In this document: positions 34,070 through 42,196 of the stretch, piece after piece | Numbering within the stretch: the first letter of the stretch is position 1 | Layout of the letters: each line of letters opens with the position of its first letter | DNA from: Streptomyces rimosus | Lineage (GTDB): Bacteria; Actinomycetota; Actinomycetes; Streptomycetales; Streptomycetaceae | Assembly: GCF_008704655.1 (NCBI RefSeq) | Contig: NZ_CP023688.1 | Coordinates: 806,001-870,000 of the forward strand | Length of the DNA: 64,000 nt | Direction of reading: 5' to 3' | The notes under the pieces: model-generated | What the model saw: the letters and a program-made list of their open reading frames with translations, nothing else | What the model was told of the DNA's origin: nothing | Database searches by the model: none | Translations under genes and position numbers: made by a program

Positions 34070-35310
34070 TCGTGGACCTGTTCGCCGGACCCGGCGGCTG
34101 GTCCTACGCCCTGTCGCTGCTCGGCGTCCGGGACATCGGGCTGGAGCGGGACGCGTGGGCCTGCCGCACCCGCGCCGCAGCCGGGCAGCTGACACTGCGC
34201 ACCGACGTCGCCCGCTATCCGGTGGGGCCGTTCGTCGGCCGCACCACCGGTGTGATCGCCTCGCCGCCGTGTCAGGCGTGGTCGATGGCCGGCAAGCGGC
34301 TCGGCCTGCTCGACCAGCCGCTGGTCCACCAGGCCGTCGCCGACCTGGCCGCCGGTCGCGACACCCGCGACAAGCTGCTCGGTGCCTGCCGGGATGAGCG
34401 GTCGCTGCTGGCCGCCGAGCCCATGCGCTACCTCCATGCGCTGAACACGGTGGGCGAGCCGGAATGGGTGGCCATGGAGGAGGTCCCCGACGTCGCACCG
34501 CTGTGGAAGCAGTACGCGGCGATCTTGCGGTCGTGGGGTTTCTCCGTGTGGTGCGGGATTCTCAACGCGGCCGACTTCGGGGTGCCCCAGACGCGGCGGC
34601 GGGCGATCCTGCTCGCCTCCCGTTCCCGCCCCGCCGAGCCCCCGCCGCCGACCCACGCACAACACGGCGAGCCGGAGACCCTGTTCGGGCCCGGCCGTGC
34701 GCCGTGGGTGTCCATGGCCGCAGCCCTCGGCTGGGGTGCCACCGACCGCCCGGTACCGACCGTGTGCGCCGGGGGCGGACCCGGCGGGGGCCCTGAGCCG
34801 TTTCCCTCCGGCTCGCGCAAAGCCCTGGCCGACGCCCGGGACCGCGGCACCTGGCAGCACCCACCGCGCCCCGCAGGCACCGAACGGCGCCTGCGGCGCC
34901 GCAGCCAGCCCGCCGTCGCGGCCCACGAGAGCCCACCGCCGTCCGCGCGCCCGGCACCGGAGTGGGCGTGGTCGCTGCGCACCAACAGCCAGACGAACGC
35001 CACCGTGCGCCGCGCCGACGAGCCCGCCGGCACCCTGTTCTTCGGACACCGCGCCAACGAATGCCTCTGGATCGCCGAACCCGCCACCACCACAGCGGGC
35101 GAGGACGCCCCCGTGCCGGAGGCAATCCGCATCACCGCCGCCGAGGCGGGCGTGCTGCAGACCTTCCCCGCCGACTACCCGTGGGCCGGCAACAAGGGCC
35201 AGCAGTTCTCCCAGATCGGCAACGCCGTCCCGCCCAGGCTCGCCGCCCACCTGCTGGCCCCGCACCTCGGCCGCCCCCTCGGCCCCGACGACTTCACCCT
35301 CGCCGCCTGA
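34066..35310 (+). CDS. C5 cytosine DNA methyltransferase
   Basis: 414 residues. Conserved motifs in order: I DLFAGPGGWSYAL; IV SPPCQAWS with the catalytic Cys; VI MEEVPDV (ENV in most members, so one conservative change); VIII PQTRRRAILLASR; X QIGNAVPPRLAAHL. The variable region between VIII and X should set the target. ATGA overlap with the PP-loop gene. No restriction endonuclease was recognised nearby. Likely self-protection of the element against host restriction, or part of a modification pair with its neighbour. Confidence 0.85.
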   Translation: MIVDLFAGPGGWSYALSLLGVRDIGLERDAWACRTRAAAGQLTLRTDVARYPVGPFVGRTTGVIASPPCQAWSMAGKRLGLLDQPLVHQAVADLAAGRDTRDKLLGACRDERSLLAAEPMRYLHALNTVGEPEWVAMEEVPDVAPLWKQYAAILRSWGFSVWCGILNAADFGVPQTRRRAILLASRSRPAEPPPPTHAQHGEPETLFGPGRAPWVSMAAALGWGATDRPVPTVCAGGGPGGGPEPFPSGSRKALADARDRGTWQHPPRPAGTERRLRRRSQPAVAAHESPPPSARPAPEWAWSLRTNSQTNATVRRADEPAGTLFFGHRANECLWIAEPATTTAGEDAPVPEAIRITAAEAGVLQTFPADYPWAGNKGQQFSQIGNAVPPRLAAHLLAPHLGRPLGPDDFTLAA

Positions 35311-36431
35311 TGCACCCCCGTCCCTCTGCACCCCGCCCTGACGAAGACGCCGAGCTGGCGGACGCGCATCCTCCGGCCCCGGTGCACTACGCCGAGCAGG
35401 CCCTGCTCGGCGCCCTCCTCCTCGAACCCGCACGCCTAGACGGACTCGGCCCGCTGGCCCCCGAGCACTTCGACGCCCCTGCCCACAGCGCCCTGTATAC
35501 GGCCATGCACACCGCCCCTGTTCCCGACGCCGAACAGCACCGCCGCGCCCCGGTCTGGCTGGACCGCGTCCTGCAAGCCGCCCGGCCCCAGGCCCCCGGC
35601 CTGACCGCCTCCTACCTGCACACCCTCGTCCACCGCTGCCCCTGGCCCGGGCACGCAGCGGCCTACGCCCACATGATCCAGGCCGACCACACTCGCCGTA
35701 CCGTGCGGGAGCACGCCGACCGCCTCGCCCAGGCCGCCACCGAGGCGTCGCTGCCCGACCCCACCGCCACCGTCCTGGCCCAGTGCGACACCCTCTCCAG
35801 CTTCCTGAACACGCTGTCGAGCCGGTTCGCCCCGCACCCGGGCTCCCTGCCCCGCACTCCCCACCCGGCCCCCGCCCGACGCACCGCCGGCGAGGAGGCG
35901 CTGGAGGAAGAACGGGCGCTGCTCGCGTGTGCGACCGCCCAGCCCTCCAGGCTGCGGGAGATGCGCTGGCTGCAACCCGACGACTTCGTTCTGCCGCTGC
36001 ACGGGCAGCTCTTCACATGCCTGACCGCGCTGGTACACCGCCGCGAGCCCATCGATCCGGTCACCGTGCTGTGGGAAGCCCAGCACCAGCATCTGCTGCA
36101 CGCCAACTTCACCCCCGCCGACCTGATCGGCCTGCTTGCCACCCCGGTCGGCACGCCCGAGCACTGGGGGGAGAAGATCCTGCGGCGCGCCCTGCTCGCC
36201 CAGGCTCACACCACCGCCGTGCAGATCCGGGCGTTCACCGACGATGCGGCCAACACCCCGCACCAGCTCGCCACCGGCAGCCGCCGCGCCCTGGCCAACC
36301 TGACCGCCCTGGGCACCCGCTGGCAGCGCGCCAGCCACGCTCCCGCCACACCGCGCTCCCCGGCCGTACCCCGCGCCGGGCCCCGCCTGCGGGCCGCCCC
36401 TGCCCCACCGACCACCCGCGTCTCCCGATAG
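35310..36431 (+). CDS. Protein with two DnaB N-terminal-like domains, no helicase core
   Basis: 373 residues, ATG sharing a base with the preceding TGA. Residues about 25-130 (YAEQALLGALLLEPARLDGL, PEHFDAPAHSALYTAM) and about 205-310 (EEERALLACATAQPSRLREM, PDDFVLPLHGQLFTCLTALV) both match the DnaB N-terminal helical domain. That domain normally makes DnaB hexamer contacts and binds primase. There is no RecA-like ATPase domain. It might bind host DnaB or DnaG. The tail ends TTRVSR. Confidence 0.7.
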   Translation: MHPRPSAPRPDEDAELADAHPPAPVHYAEQALLGALLLEPARLDGLGPLAPEHFDAPAHSALYTAMHTAPVPDAEQHRRAPVWLDRVLQAARPQAPGLTASYLHTLVHRCPWPGHAAAYAHMIQADHTRRTVREHADRLAQAATEASLPDPTATVLAQCDTLSSFLNTLSSRFAPHPGSLPRTPHPAPARRTAGEEALEEERALLACATAQPSRLREMRWLQPDDFVLPLHGQLFTCLTALVHRREPIDPVTVLWEAQHQHLLHANFTPADLIGLLATPVGTPEHWGEKILRRALLAQAHTTAVQIRAFTDDAANTPHQLATGSRRALANLTALGTRWQRASHAPATPRSPAVPRAGPRLRAAPAPPTTRVSR

Positions 36432-36466
36432 CCCACCTGCCCGGCCGGGGCCCGGAAGCGAGCGCC

Positions 36467-36841
36467 ATGCCCCACCCCGACACCGCCGCCCACGTCCGCC
36501 TCGACCGCCACCCCCACCACACCTCCGCCGTCACCGCCACCCTCACCGACTCCTCCCCCACCACCGCCCGGGCCCTGCTGAGCGTCCACGGCTTCCGTCC
36601 CACCGGCGAACACGCCCTCGTTCTGGCCCGCATCGACCACGAAGAGCCCCACTATGCCGAGCACGCCGCCCAGGCCCTGCGCGCGGCGGGCCTTACCGTC
36701 GAGATCACCCCCGTGCTCCAAGAAGACATCGACACCGAGTGGGACTGGGCAGGCCACCCCCTGCACTAGCTGGACCGCGACGAGATCCGGGACGTCTCCC
36801 ACCAGGCCCAGCAGATCCACGACGACATCGCCCAGGGATGA
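36467..36841 (+). pseudogene. GF-module protein interrupted by an in-frame TAG
   Basis: ATG at 36467 (GGAAG upstream) opens 100 codons forming a GF module (ARALLSVHGFRPTGEHALVL, QALRAAGLTVEITPVLQ) and stops at TAG 36767-36769. The same frame continues for 23 protein-like codons (LDRDEIRDVSHQAQQIHDDI) to a TGA that overlaps the ATG of the TetR gene as ATGA, the usual coupling in this block. The TAG therefore looks like a recent nonsense change or a readthrough site. Confidence 0.6.
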
Positions 36842-37476
36842 CGAAAGAGACGATGCAGCAAGTGCACGAGCGGGCAGCCGCAACGCGTGAGAAGATCCTC
36901 CGGGCAGCCTCCGAAGTGTTCGACGCATACGGCTACAGTGGCGCCAGCATCAGCAAGACCCTCACCCGGACCGGAATTACACCTGGTGCGCTGTATTTCC
37001 ACTTCTCCGGCAAACAATGCCTGGCCCATGCCGTCATGCTCGGGCAGGGCGACGGCCTGAAGCTCCCAGGCGGCGAGGACGGCCTGCAACGCCTGATCGA
37101 CATCAACCTCTACCTCGCGGGCGAACTGCAGACCAACGCCCTGCTGCGCGCCGGAGTCCGGCTGGCTGTCGAGCAGGGAGAATTCGGCACTCCGGACGAC
37201 GCCCCCTACCAGTACTGGGTCCGTCTCTTCGCCTCCCAACTGCTGGCCGCCAAGGAAAAGGACGAGCTGCTGCCGGACGTGGACGTACAGGAACTGGCCT
37301 GGACGCTGGTCAGCTCCTATTCCGGCACGCAGCTCCTGTCCCAGATCGCCACCGGCCGCACCGACCTGCACGCCCGCCTGGTCGCCTTGTGGCGCTACCT
37401 GCTGCCCGGAATCGCCACCCCGGCTGCCCGGTCACGCGTGACCTTCAGCTCCCAATGGGACTGCCCGGCAGCGTAA
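36838..37476 (+). CDS. TetR-family regulator, gamma-butyrolactone-receptor-like
   Basis: 212 residues. N-terminal helix-turn-helix (REKILRAASEVFDAYGYSGA, SISKTLTRTGITPGALYFHF), then a ligand-binding domain ending WTLVSSYSGTQLLSQIATGR and HARLVALWRYLLPG, as in the ArpA/ScbR branch. Such proteins repress until a diffusible butyrolactone binds. Here it would link the conjugation block, which it closes, to cell-density signalling. No butyrolactone synthase (AfsA type) is in the window. The start overlaps the preceding frame. Confidence 0.8.
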   Translation: MTKETMQQVHERAAATREKILRAASEVFDAYGYSGASISKTLTRTGITPGALYFHFSGKQCLAHAVMLGQGDGLKLPGGEDGLQRLIDINLYLAGELQTNALLRAGVRLAVEQGEFGTPDDAPYQYWVRLFASQLLAAKEKDELLPDVDVQELAWTLVSSYSGTQLLSQIATGRTDLHARLVALWRYLLPGIATPAARSRVTFSSQWDCPAA

Positions 37477-37656
37477 AACCACCGGCACCCGGCAGGCTGC
37501 TACTGCGCCGGCCCCTGCAGACCGCGGTCCGCCAACCTGCGGGAAAGCACGCATACGCCCGGCGGATGCATGCCGCGAATCCCGTCTCGTTGCCGTCACC
37601 GGCTCGCCGTCGCCGCACGCAGGCGTGGCCAGCACCGAAGACAACGGCAGGCGTTT

Positions 37657-37700
37657 CCCGGAGGCGCCGGCAGGTGCGACCAGAGCGCCTCCGGGTTTTT
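37657..37700 (+). terminator. Rho-independent terminator
   Basis: CCCGGAGGCGC at 37657-37667 and GCGCCTCCGGG at 37685-37695 form a perfect 11-base stem with a 17-base loop, followed by TTTTT. It closes the rightward block ending with the TetR gene. Confidence 0.8.
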
Positions 37701-37777
37701 CCAACTGCCGCCAACCTGACTGGCCATGAGGGGCGAAACGGATAGCATCAGGCCGGGCTCATAGGGATACTGGGACG

Positions 37778-38059
37778 ATGGCCGAACGACAAATGCTGAT
37801 GACGACGCAGGAGATCCGCGCCCTCATCAACGCCGCGCTCGCCGCCCCCTCGATTGACCTCGCTGTCCCCCTCGGGATGTCGCTCATGCTCCGTGAGGGC
37901 CTGCGCACCACCGTCCTGACGGCACTGTCTCGCGCGGACTACCACCCGGCGGTGGACGACGTACCTGGAAGCCTCACCTACCGCGACGGTGACCATGTCC
38001 GCGTAGCCACACTGTCTCCGGAAACGGAGTTTCTCCTGGCCGCTCACCTGGAGCAATGA
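37778..38059 (+). CDS. Small hypothetical protein
   Basis: 93 residues, ATG at 37778. Compact alpha/beta sequence (TTQEIRALINAALAAPSIDL, GLRTTVLTALSRADYHPAVD, YRDGDHVRVATLSPETEFLL). No known family. It stands alone after the terminator. Confidence 0.5.
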   Translation: MAERQMLMTTQEIRALINAALAAPSIDLAVPLGMSLMLREGLRTTVLTALSRADYHPAVDDVPGSLTYRDGDHVRVATLSPETEFLLAAHLEQ

Positions 38060-38570
38060 GCCCGGCCCGCCCTCATCTCACGACCAGGGGCGGCAGCGGG
38101 CCGATGAGCAGCTGATGCCGCACGGCAAGGTCCGTGGACGCCGTCGAACAGGCACCGCCCTCTGTTGCTGCGCTTCGGAGCATTGCGCCGTTTGGCCAGC
38201 GCCGCGAGCGGTAGTCGCTTGGGGTCATGGCCACCTTCGACCGGTCGTCATCGTGGCGATCACGACGTCGAACGCGTCCCGAGTGCCATAGCGATCGGAG
38301 CGGGCGGCTCCCGAATTTAACGACGTGCTCGATTTTTCCCGGCCTTTGAGGCCGGGGCTGCCCTAGGGGTGTACTAAACGTTCAGTCCGCCCTGTCCGTC
38401 ATCGCAGGAGTGCCGGATGCACTTCGACACGGGAATATCCCAGTGAACGGATAGCCTCATAGGCACATCCCCAGGCGCTCGGCGCGCGGCTGGGGCCGGA
38501 GGGCGCGTGTTCCTGTTCCTGCTCACACCACAGATCCCCGGCATCACTGCCGCCAACGGTGGTTAATGCC
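38060..38570. other. Intergenic region, probably decayed sequence
   Basis: About 500 bases. On the minus strand around 38220-38300 a short protein-like piece (RYGTRDAFDVVIAT) is visible but cannot be assigned. No other gene seen. Confidence 0.3.
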
Positions 38571-38795
38571 TCATCGCTTCACGAGACTCACGCAGGCCAG
38601 CCCGAGTGCCCCGAGGACGCCGATCACCGCGAGGCCCCATCGCACCCAGGCAAGCCACTGGTCGGTGAGGGTGGCGAGTACGACCACGCACCACAGCGTC
38701 AGCACGACCAGGAGGAACGCGAAGACTACGATTCGGACTCCTTGCGTCAGCGGGGCGTCCCATAGTGATCTTCGGGCCGAATCTTCCCGGCGCAT
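38571..38795 (-). CDS. Small two-helix membrane protein
   Basis: 74 residues with two membrane helices (VRIVVFAFLLVVLTLWCVVV and WVRWGLAVIGVLGALGLACV) and a short basic end. A purine-rich stretch (GGAGAGGGGA) lies about ten bases before the ATG at 38795. No family recognised. Confidence 0.45.
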   Translation of the reverse strand: MRREDSARRSLWDAPLTQGVRIVVFAFLLVVLTLWCVVVLATLTDQWLAWVRWGLAVIGVLGALGLACVSLVKR

Positions 38796-39419
38796 ACCGC
38801 GCTGTCCCCTCTCCGTAAAAAACGACGGCTGGGAGGAAGACCGGCAGCGTCGGCCTCCTTCCCAGCGCCGTATAACAGTACATACCTAGTTACCCCACTC
38901 GGCGGTACGCAACGCCATTGCACGTCCGCCGCCGTGCCTGCGGTCCATGCCACCAGGAGCCTTCTGTGTGCAATCCCACACGCCTCTACAGCTAGGCACG
39001 ATCCCATGTGTTCGGCGAAACGCCAACATCATGGGCGGGCAAGGCGTCCTGCCATGAACCCTGCTGCGCTGAGGCGAATCACAGCGGCCAGAGGTCGAGT
39101 CTCGAAGCTGACTCACCCGCTGTACTGATTGGCGGTCAGGACGCACGGGAATCCGCAAACTGATGTGCCATCAGGGCGTGTCTCCACTTCTCCAGCCTCT
39201 CGGTTCCCTATAGCCGTTGTTACGCCTGCCCGCCTTGAGCATGAGACGTCTGCGCTGCGGCGGCGCGGACCCTAATGGCTCCCACTGACAACACCTCGAT
39301 CACCGCCTGAAGATCATTTTGCGTGCCCTGGCCTGCCCTGCTTGCATATCGGCCCCCTCGCCGTCCCTCTGGTGTCGGCGAGCCTCTTTTTGCCTGTCCA
39401 TCAAGTAAGAGAAGGCGGC
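38796..39419. other. Intergenic region upstream of casA
   Basis: About 620 bases without a convincing gene. No cas3 remnant and no CRISPR-like repeats were seen here. Confidence 0.4.
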
Positions 39420-40988
39420 ATGTCCTACCCGTTTTCCGTGGCCGATATCGGCTGGATTCCCGTACGGGTCCGTTCCGACCTGGACGCCGACGAGACCGCG
39501 GAACTGCGGTCCCTGTTACCAGAAGCCAGCCCCGGAGAATGCACCCGGGTGGGCCTGCGGCACCTCTTCCAGGGCGCCCATCTGTTCGCCGACCTCGACT
39601 TCGCGGTCCCTCCGGTCGAAGCCGTCGCGCGTCGCCTGCTCGCCGCGGTGACAGCACGGGTGGCGGGCCTGGATACCGGCACCTCGGCCCAGTGGCCTGA
39701 CGCACGTGATGATCTCCTGGCCACCGGGCGGTTCGACGCGGACCGCGTGGACGAGTACCTGAAAGCCCACGCGCACCGTTGGAACCTGTACTACAGCGCT
39801 CAGCCGTTCCTCCAGGACATCCGGCTCGCGCAGGAGTGCGGCAAGGGGCAGGCGCCCGGCCGGCTGGTGATGGACCGTCCTTCGGGGAGCAACGCGGTGT
39901 GGACCACGCACATCGCCCAGGACGTGCCGGTGGCGGGGCCGGATGCGGTGCAGTGGCTTCTGGCCTGGTACGGATACGGCCCGTCCGGTACCGGCACGCA
40001 TCGCACCCACGGCTCCCGTAAGGGTGGTTCCTGTAAGGCCGGGCCGTACCGCTCGCTCGTCTCATACTTCCCGCACGCGCCGGAGCGGCTGTTCGTGTCG
40101 TTGGTGGCTTCCGTGCCCGGTCCGTCGGCCTGGCCCACCGGTTCGGGCCCGGACCTGGCGCCGTGGGAGAGAGATGAACTGCCCGACCCGCTGGCCCCGG
40201 ACGCGGCGTGCGGGCCAGTGTCGCTGCTGACCCGCCGCACCGCCCACGCGCTCCTGCTCACCGGCGACGACGCCGGGCAGACCACCAGCTGCAAGATCAC
40301 CTGGAATACCGCGGTCGACCTGCCGGCCGCCGTCGACCCCTACGTCATCGAGCGCACCCAGGGCGGGCCGGTGCGCGCCGACCGGGCCCGCTCGGCCTGG
40401 CGCGACCTGGACGCCATGCTGCTCAAGACCCAGCCCGGCTCGAAGAGCACGCTGCGGCGCCCCACGGTCTTCGACGCCGTGGCCGAGCTTGCCCCGCAGG
40501 TCCAGCGTCAACTGGGGGTGCGGGTGCTGGCCTGGGACCAGGAGCGCCAGGAGAAGGACAACCAGTGGTACGCCGCCACCACACCCCCCGTCCTGCAGCA
40601 CATCGAAGAGGCTGACCCTCAGGGCGCAGCAGCCATCGCCACCGCCCGGCGCAGTGCCGAGGCCGCCGCCGGCGACTTGGCCCGCGCCCTGGCGGCTGCC
40701 TGGCTCGACGTCCACGTCAAGCGGGATCCCCAACAGCGGCACGGCTTCGTGGAGGCGGCGCGCACCCGCTACTGGGAACGCGCCGAGGAGGAGTTCTGGC
40801 AGGCCGTCCGTGCCCCGGACCCGGACCGGCGGCCCGCCTTCCGCCGCCTGGCCCTCGAACGGTTCGACCAGGCCACCGCGACGCTGAAGGCCACCGTGCA
40901 CGGGATGAGCGCGGTCGCCAAGGCCCGAGCCCAGCTGACCCTCCCCCGTACCCACGCAACCCGTTCGACCAGGAAGAGGACGCGATGA
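39420..40988 (+). CDS. casA: Cas8e (CasA/Cse1), orphan type I-E Cascade large subunit
   Basis: 522 residues, AAGG four bases before the ATG. Follows Cse1 from end to end: the opening VADIGWIPVRV, the central PFLQDIRLAQEC, LVMDRPSGSNAVWTTH, a Cys-containing block (HGSRKGGSCKAGPYRSLVSY), the CGPVSLLTRRTAHALLLTG region, and the helical-bundle C-terminus (YWERAEEEFWQAVRAPDPDR). In Cascade this subunit recognises the PAM and recruits Cas3. Full length with no visible disruption, but cas3, cas7, cas5, cas6, cas1, cas2 and an array are absent from the window. Only a casB stub follows. It is either a relic or a reused protein. Confidence 0.8.
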   Translation: MSYPFSVADIGWIPVRVRSDLDADETAELRSLLPEASPGECTRVGLRHLFQGAHLFADLDFAVPPVEAVARRLLAAVTARVAGLDTGTSAQWPDARDDLLATGRFDADRVDEYLKAHAHRWNLYYSAQPFLQDIRLAQECGKGQAPGRLVMDRPSGSNAVWTTHIAQDVPVAGPDAVQWLLAWYGYGPSGTGTHRTHGSRKGGSCKAGPYRSLVSYFPHAPERLFVSLVASVPGPSAWPTGSGPDLAPWERDELPDPLAPDAACGPVSLLTRRTAHALLLTGDDAGQTTSCKITWNTAVDLPAAVDPYVIERTQGGPVRADRARSAWRDLDAMLLKTQPGSKSTLRRPTVFDAVAELAPQVQRQLGVRVLAWDQERQEKDNQWYAATTPPVLQHIEEADPQGAAAIATARRSAEAAAGDLARALAAAWLDVHVKRDPQQRHGFVEAARTRYWERAEEEFWQAVRAPDPDRRPAFRRLALERFDQATATLKATVHGMSAVAKARAQLTLPRTHATRSTRKRTR

Positions 40989-41119
40989 GCACCACGGCCG
41001 CCACCGCTGATACCGACGGCGCGCCAGCGCCTCCCCAATGGCTCGCCCGCCAGCGTCTCTGCCCCACGCACAACTTCACCCCGTCCGCGAGCCCCGGGCG
41101 GGCCGCCGGCACGGGTGCG
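40985..41119 (+). pseudogene. casB (Cse2) 5' fragment
   Basis: An ATG overlapping the casA stop (ATGA) opens the frame where casB normally starts. It begins with a short disordered stretch and contains ASPGRAAGTGALRRG, like the N-terminal part of Cse2. It then runs into the 3' end of the opposing gene at 41120. The other 150 or so residues are missing. The identification leans on position; the residue match is short. Confidence 0.45.
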
Positions 41120-42013
41120 CTACGTCGTGGCGTAGCTGAGGCGGAACAGGTCCTGGGCGCGCTCCAGGTCCCGCTCCGTGCGCAGTTGGACCTCCAGGTC
41201 GCCGGTGCCGTGGTGGCCCAGCCCCGTCACGTCCCGGGTCAAGCCGGGCACCAGGCCGGTCTCCTGCGGGTCGGCCTTGAGGTAGACGAGCAGCTTGCTC
41301 TTCTGCGGCGGGCACACGCAGGCGAAGTTCCGCAGCCGCCGGTACGCCCGGTAGAGGCGGTTCTCGGCCCTGGTGATGTCCGGCCCCAGGCCCAGCAGCG
41401 TCTCATCGACCGCGGCGGCCAGCTCCGCCATCGCCCCCTGCGACAGGTGCCCGCGCGTCGTGTTGGCCGCGCGCCGGCGACGGGCCGTCCCGGATGTCGC
41501 CGTCTGCCCCGTGACGGAGGCCACCGTCTCCAAGCTGACGAGTTGCTCGCCGTACAAGCGGTAGCGCACCAGGTCGATGCTGCGCCGGTGCTCGCGCACC
41601 GCGTGCACGTCGTAGCGGGTGAAGTCGCCCGCCACGCAGATCAGCCGCGGCGCGCTCCACCGCACCCGGGACGCGGCTGCCGCCCCCAGGCGCTCACGGA
41701 CCAGGTGGCCGAACTCGGCCCGGTGGTCTATCAGCCACGCCAGGTAGAACAGGCCCTGGTTGATCACCCCCGCATCTGTTCCGCGCTTGTACTCGACGAC
41801 CACCGGCGCGTCGTTCTCGTCCAGGCCCAGCGAGTCGATCCGTCCGCCGTGCACCGGCCCGGTGCCGTACTCGCTCGCCAGGAACCGCACGCCCAGCATC
41901 GTCTCCATGTGCGCCTCGATGAGGTGCTGCACGTCCGCCTCGACCTCAGCAAGACGCGGCGCGACCTCGGCCACGTTGCCGTTCATCGTGTGGAACAGCT
42001 TCAGCCCCGTCAC
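41120..42013 (-). CDS. PD-(D/E)XK nuclease-like protein (DUF5655 type)
   Basis: About 297 residues from GTG at 42013; ATGs at 42070 and 42157 are alternatives. TGLKLFHTMNGNVAEVAP, then LGVRFLASEYGTG, GGRIDSLGLDENDAPVVVEY with KRG directly after, and NQGLFYLAWLIDHRAEF. The D...E-Y-K arrangement is the PD-(D/E)XK catalytic triad. The C-terminal part (PQKSKLLVYLKADPQETGLV, LGHHGTGDLEVQLRTERDLE) is the DUF5655 region. Function is not established. It converges on the casB stub, so its arrival may have removed the rest of the cas operon. Confidence 0.7.
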   Translation of the reverse strand: MTGLKLFHTMNGNVAEVAPRLAEVEADVQHLIEAHMETMLGVRFLASEYGTGPVHGGRIDSLGLDENDAPVVVEYKRGTDAGVINQGLFYLAWLIDHRAEFGHLVRERLGAAAASRVRWSAPRLICVAGDFTRYDVHAVREHRRSIDLVRYRLYGEQLVSLETVASVTGQTATSGTARRRRAANTTRGHLSQGAMAELAAAVDETLLGLGPDITRAENRLYRAYRRLRNFACVCPPQKSKLLVYLKADPQETGLVPGLTRDVTGLGHHGTGDLEVQLRTERDLERAQDLFRLSYATT

Positions 42014-42196
42014 CTTCCCCTCTTCGACTCCGCGACCTGCAACGCCTGCGAAGTGTCCGTTCTTCCCCATCGCTGCATCCGTGAGTCTGCGCTGACTGGG
42101 CAGTGAAGGGAACGCATTGCCTGGTGACATCCGGATCTGCCCAGCCTGACCTTGCATCTTCGGCTTGCCGGCGCCGCCGGCCTGCTGCCGGGTGTG

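Noticed and set aside
38060..38570. Transposase remnant suggested by RYGTRDAFDVVIAT on the minus strand
   Set aside because: Too short and unlike any family I can name, so it is kept only as a note on the intergenic region.
39000..41200. CRISPR array near casA
   Set aside because: No repeated 28-29 base units with spacers were found on either side of casA.
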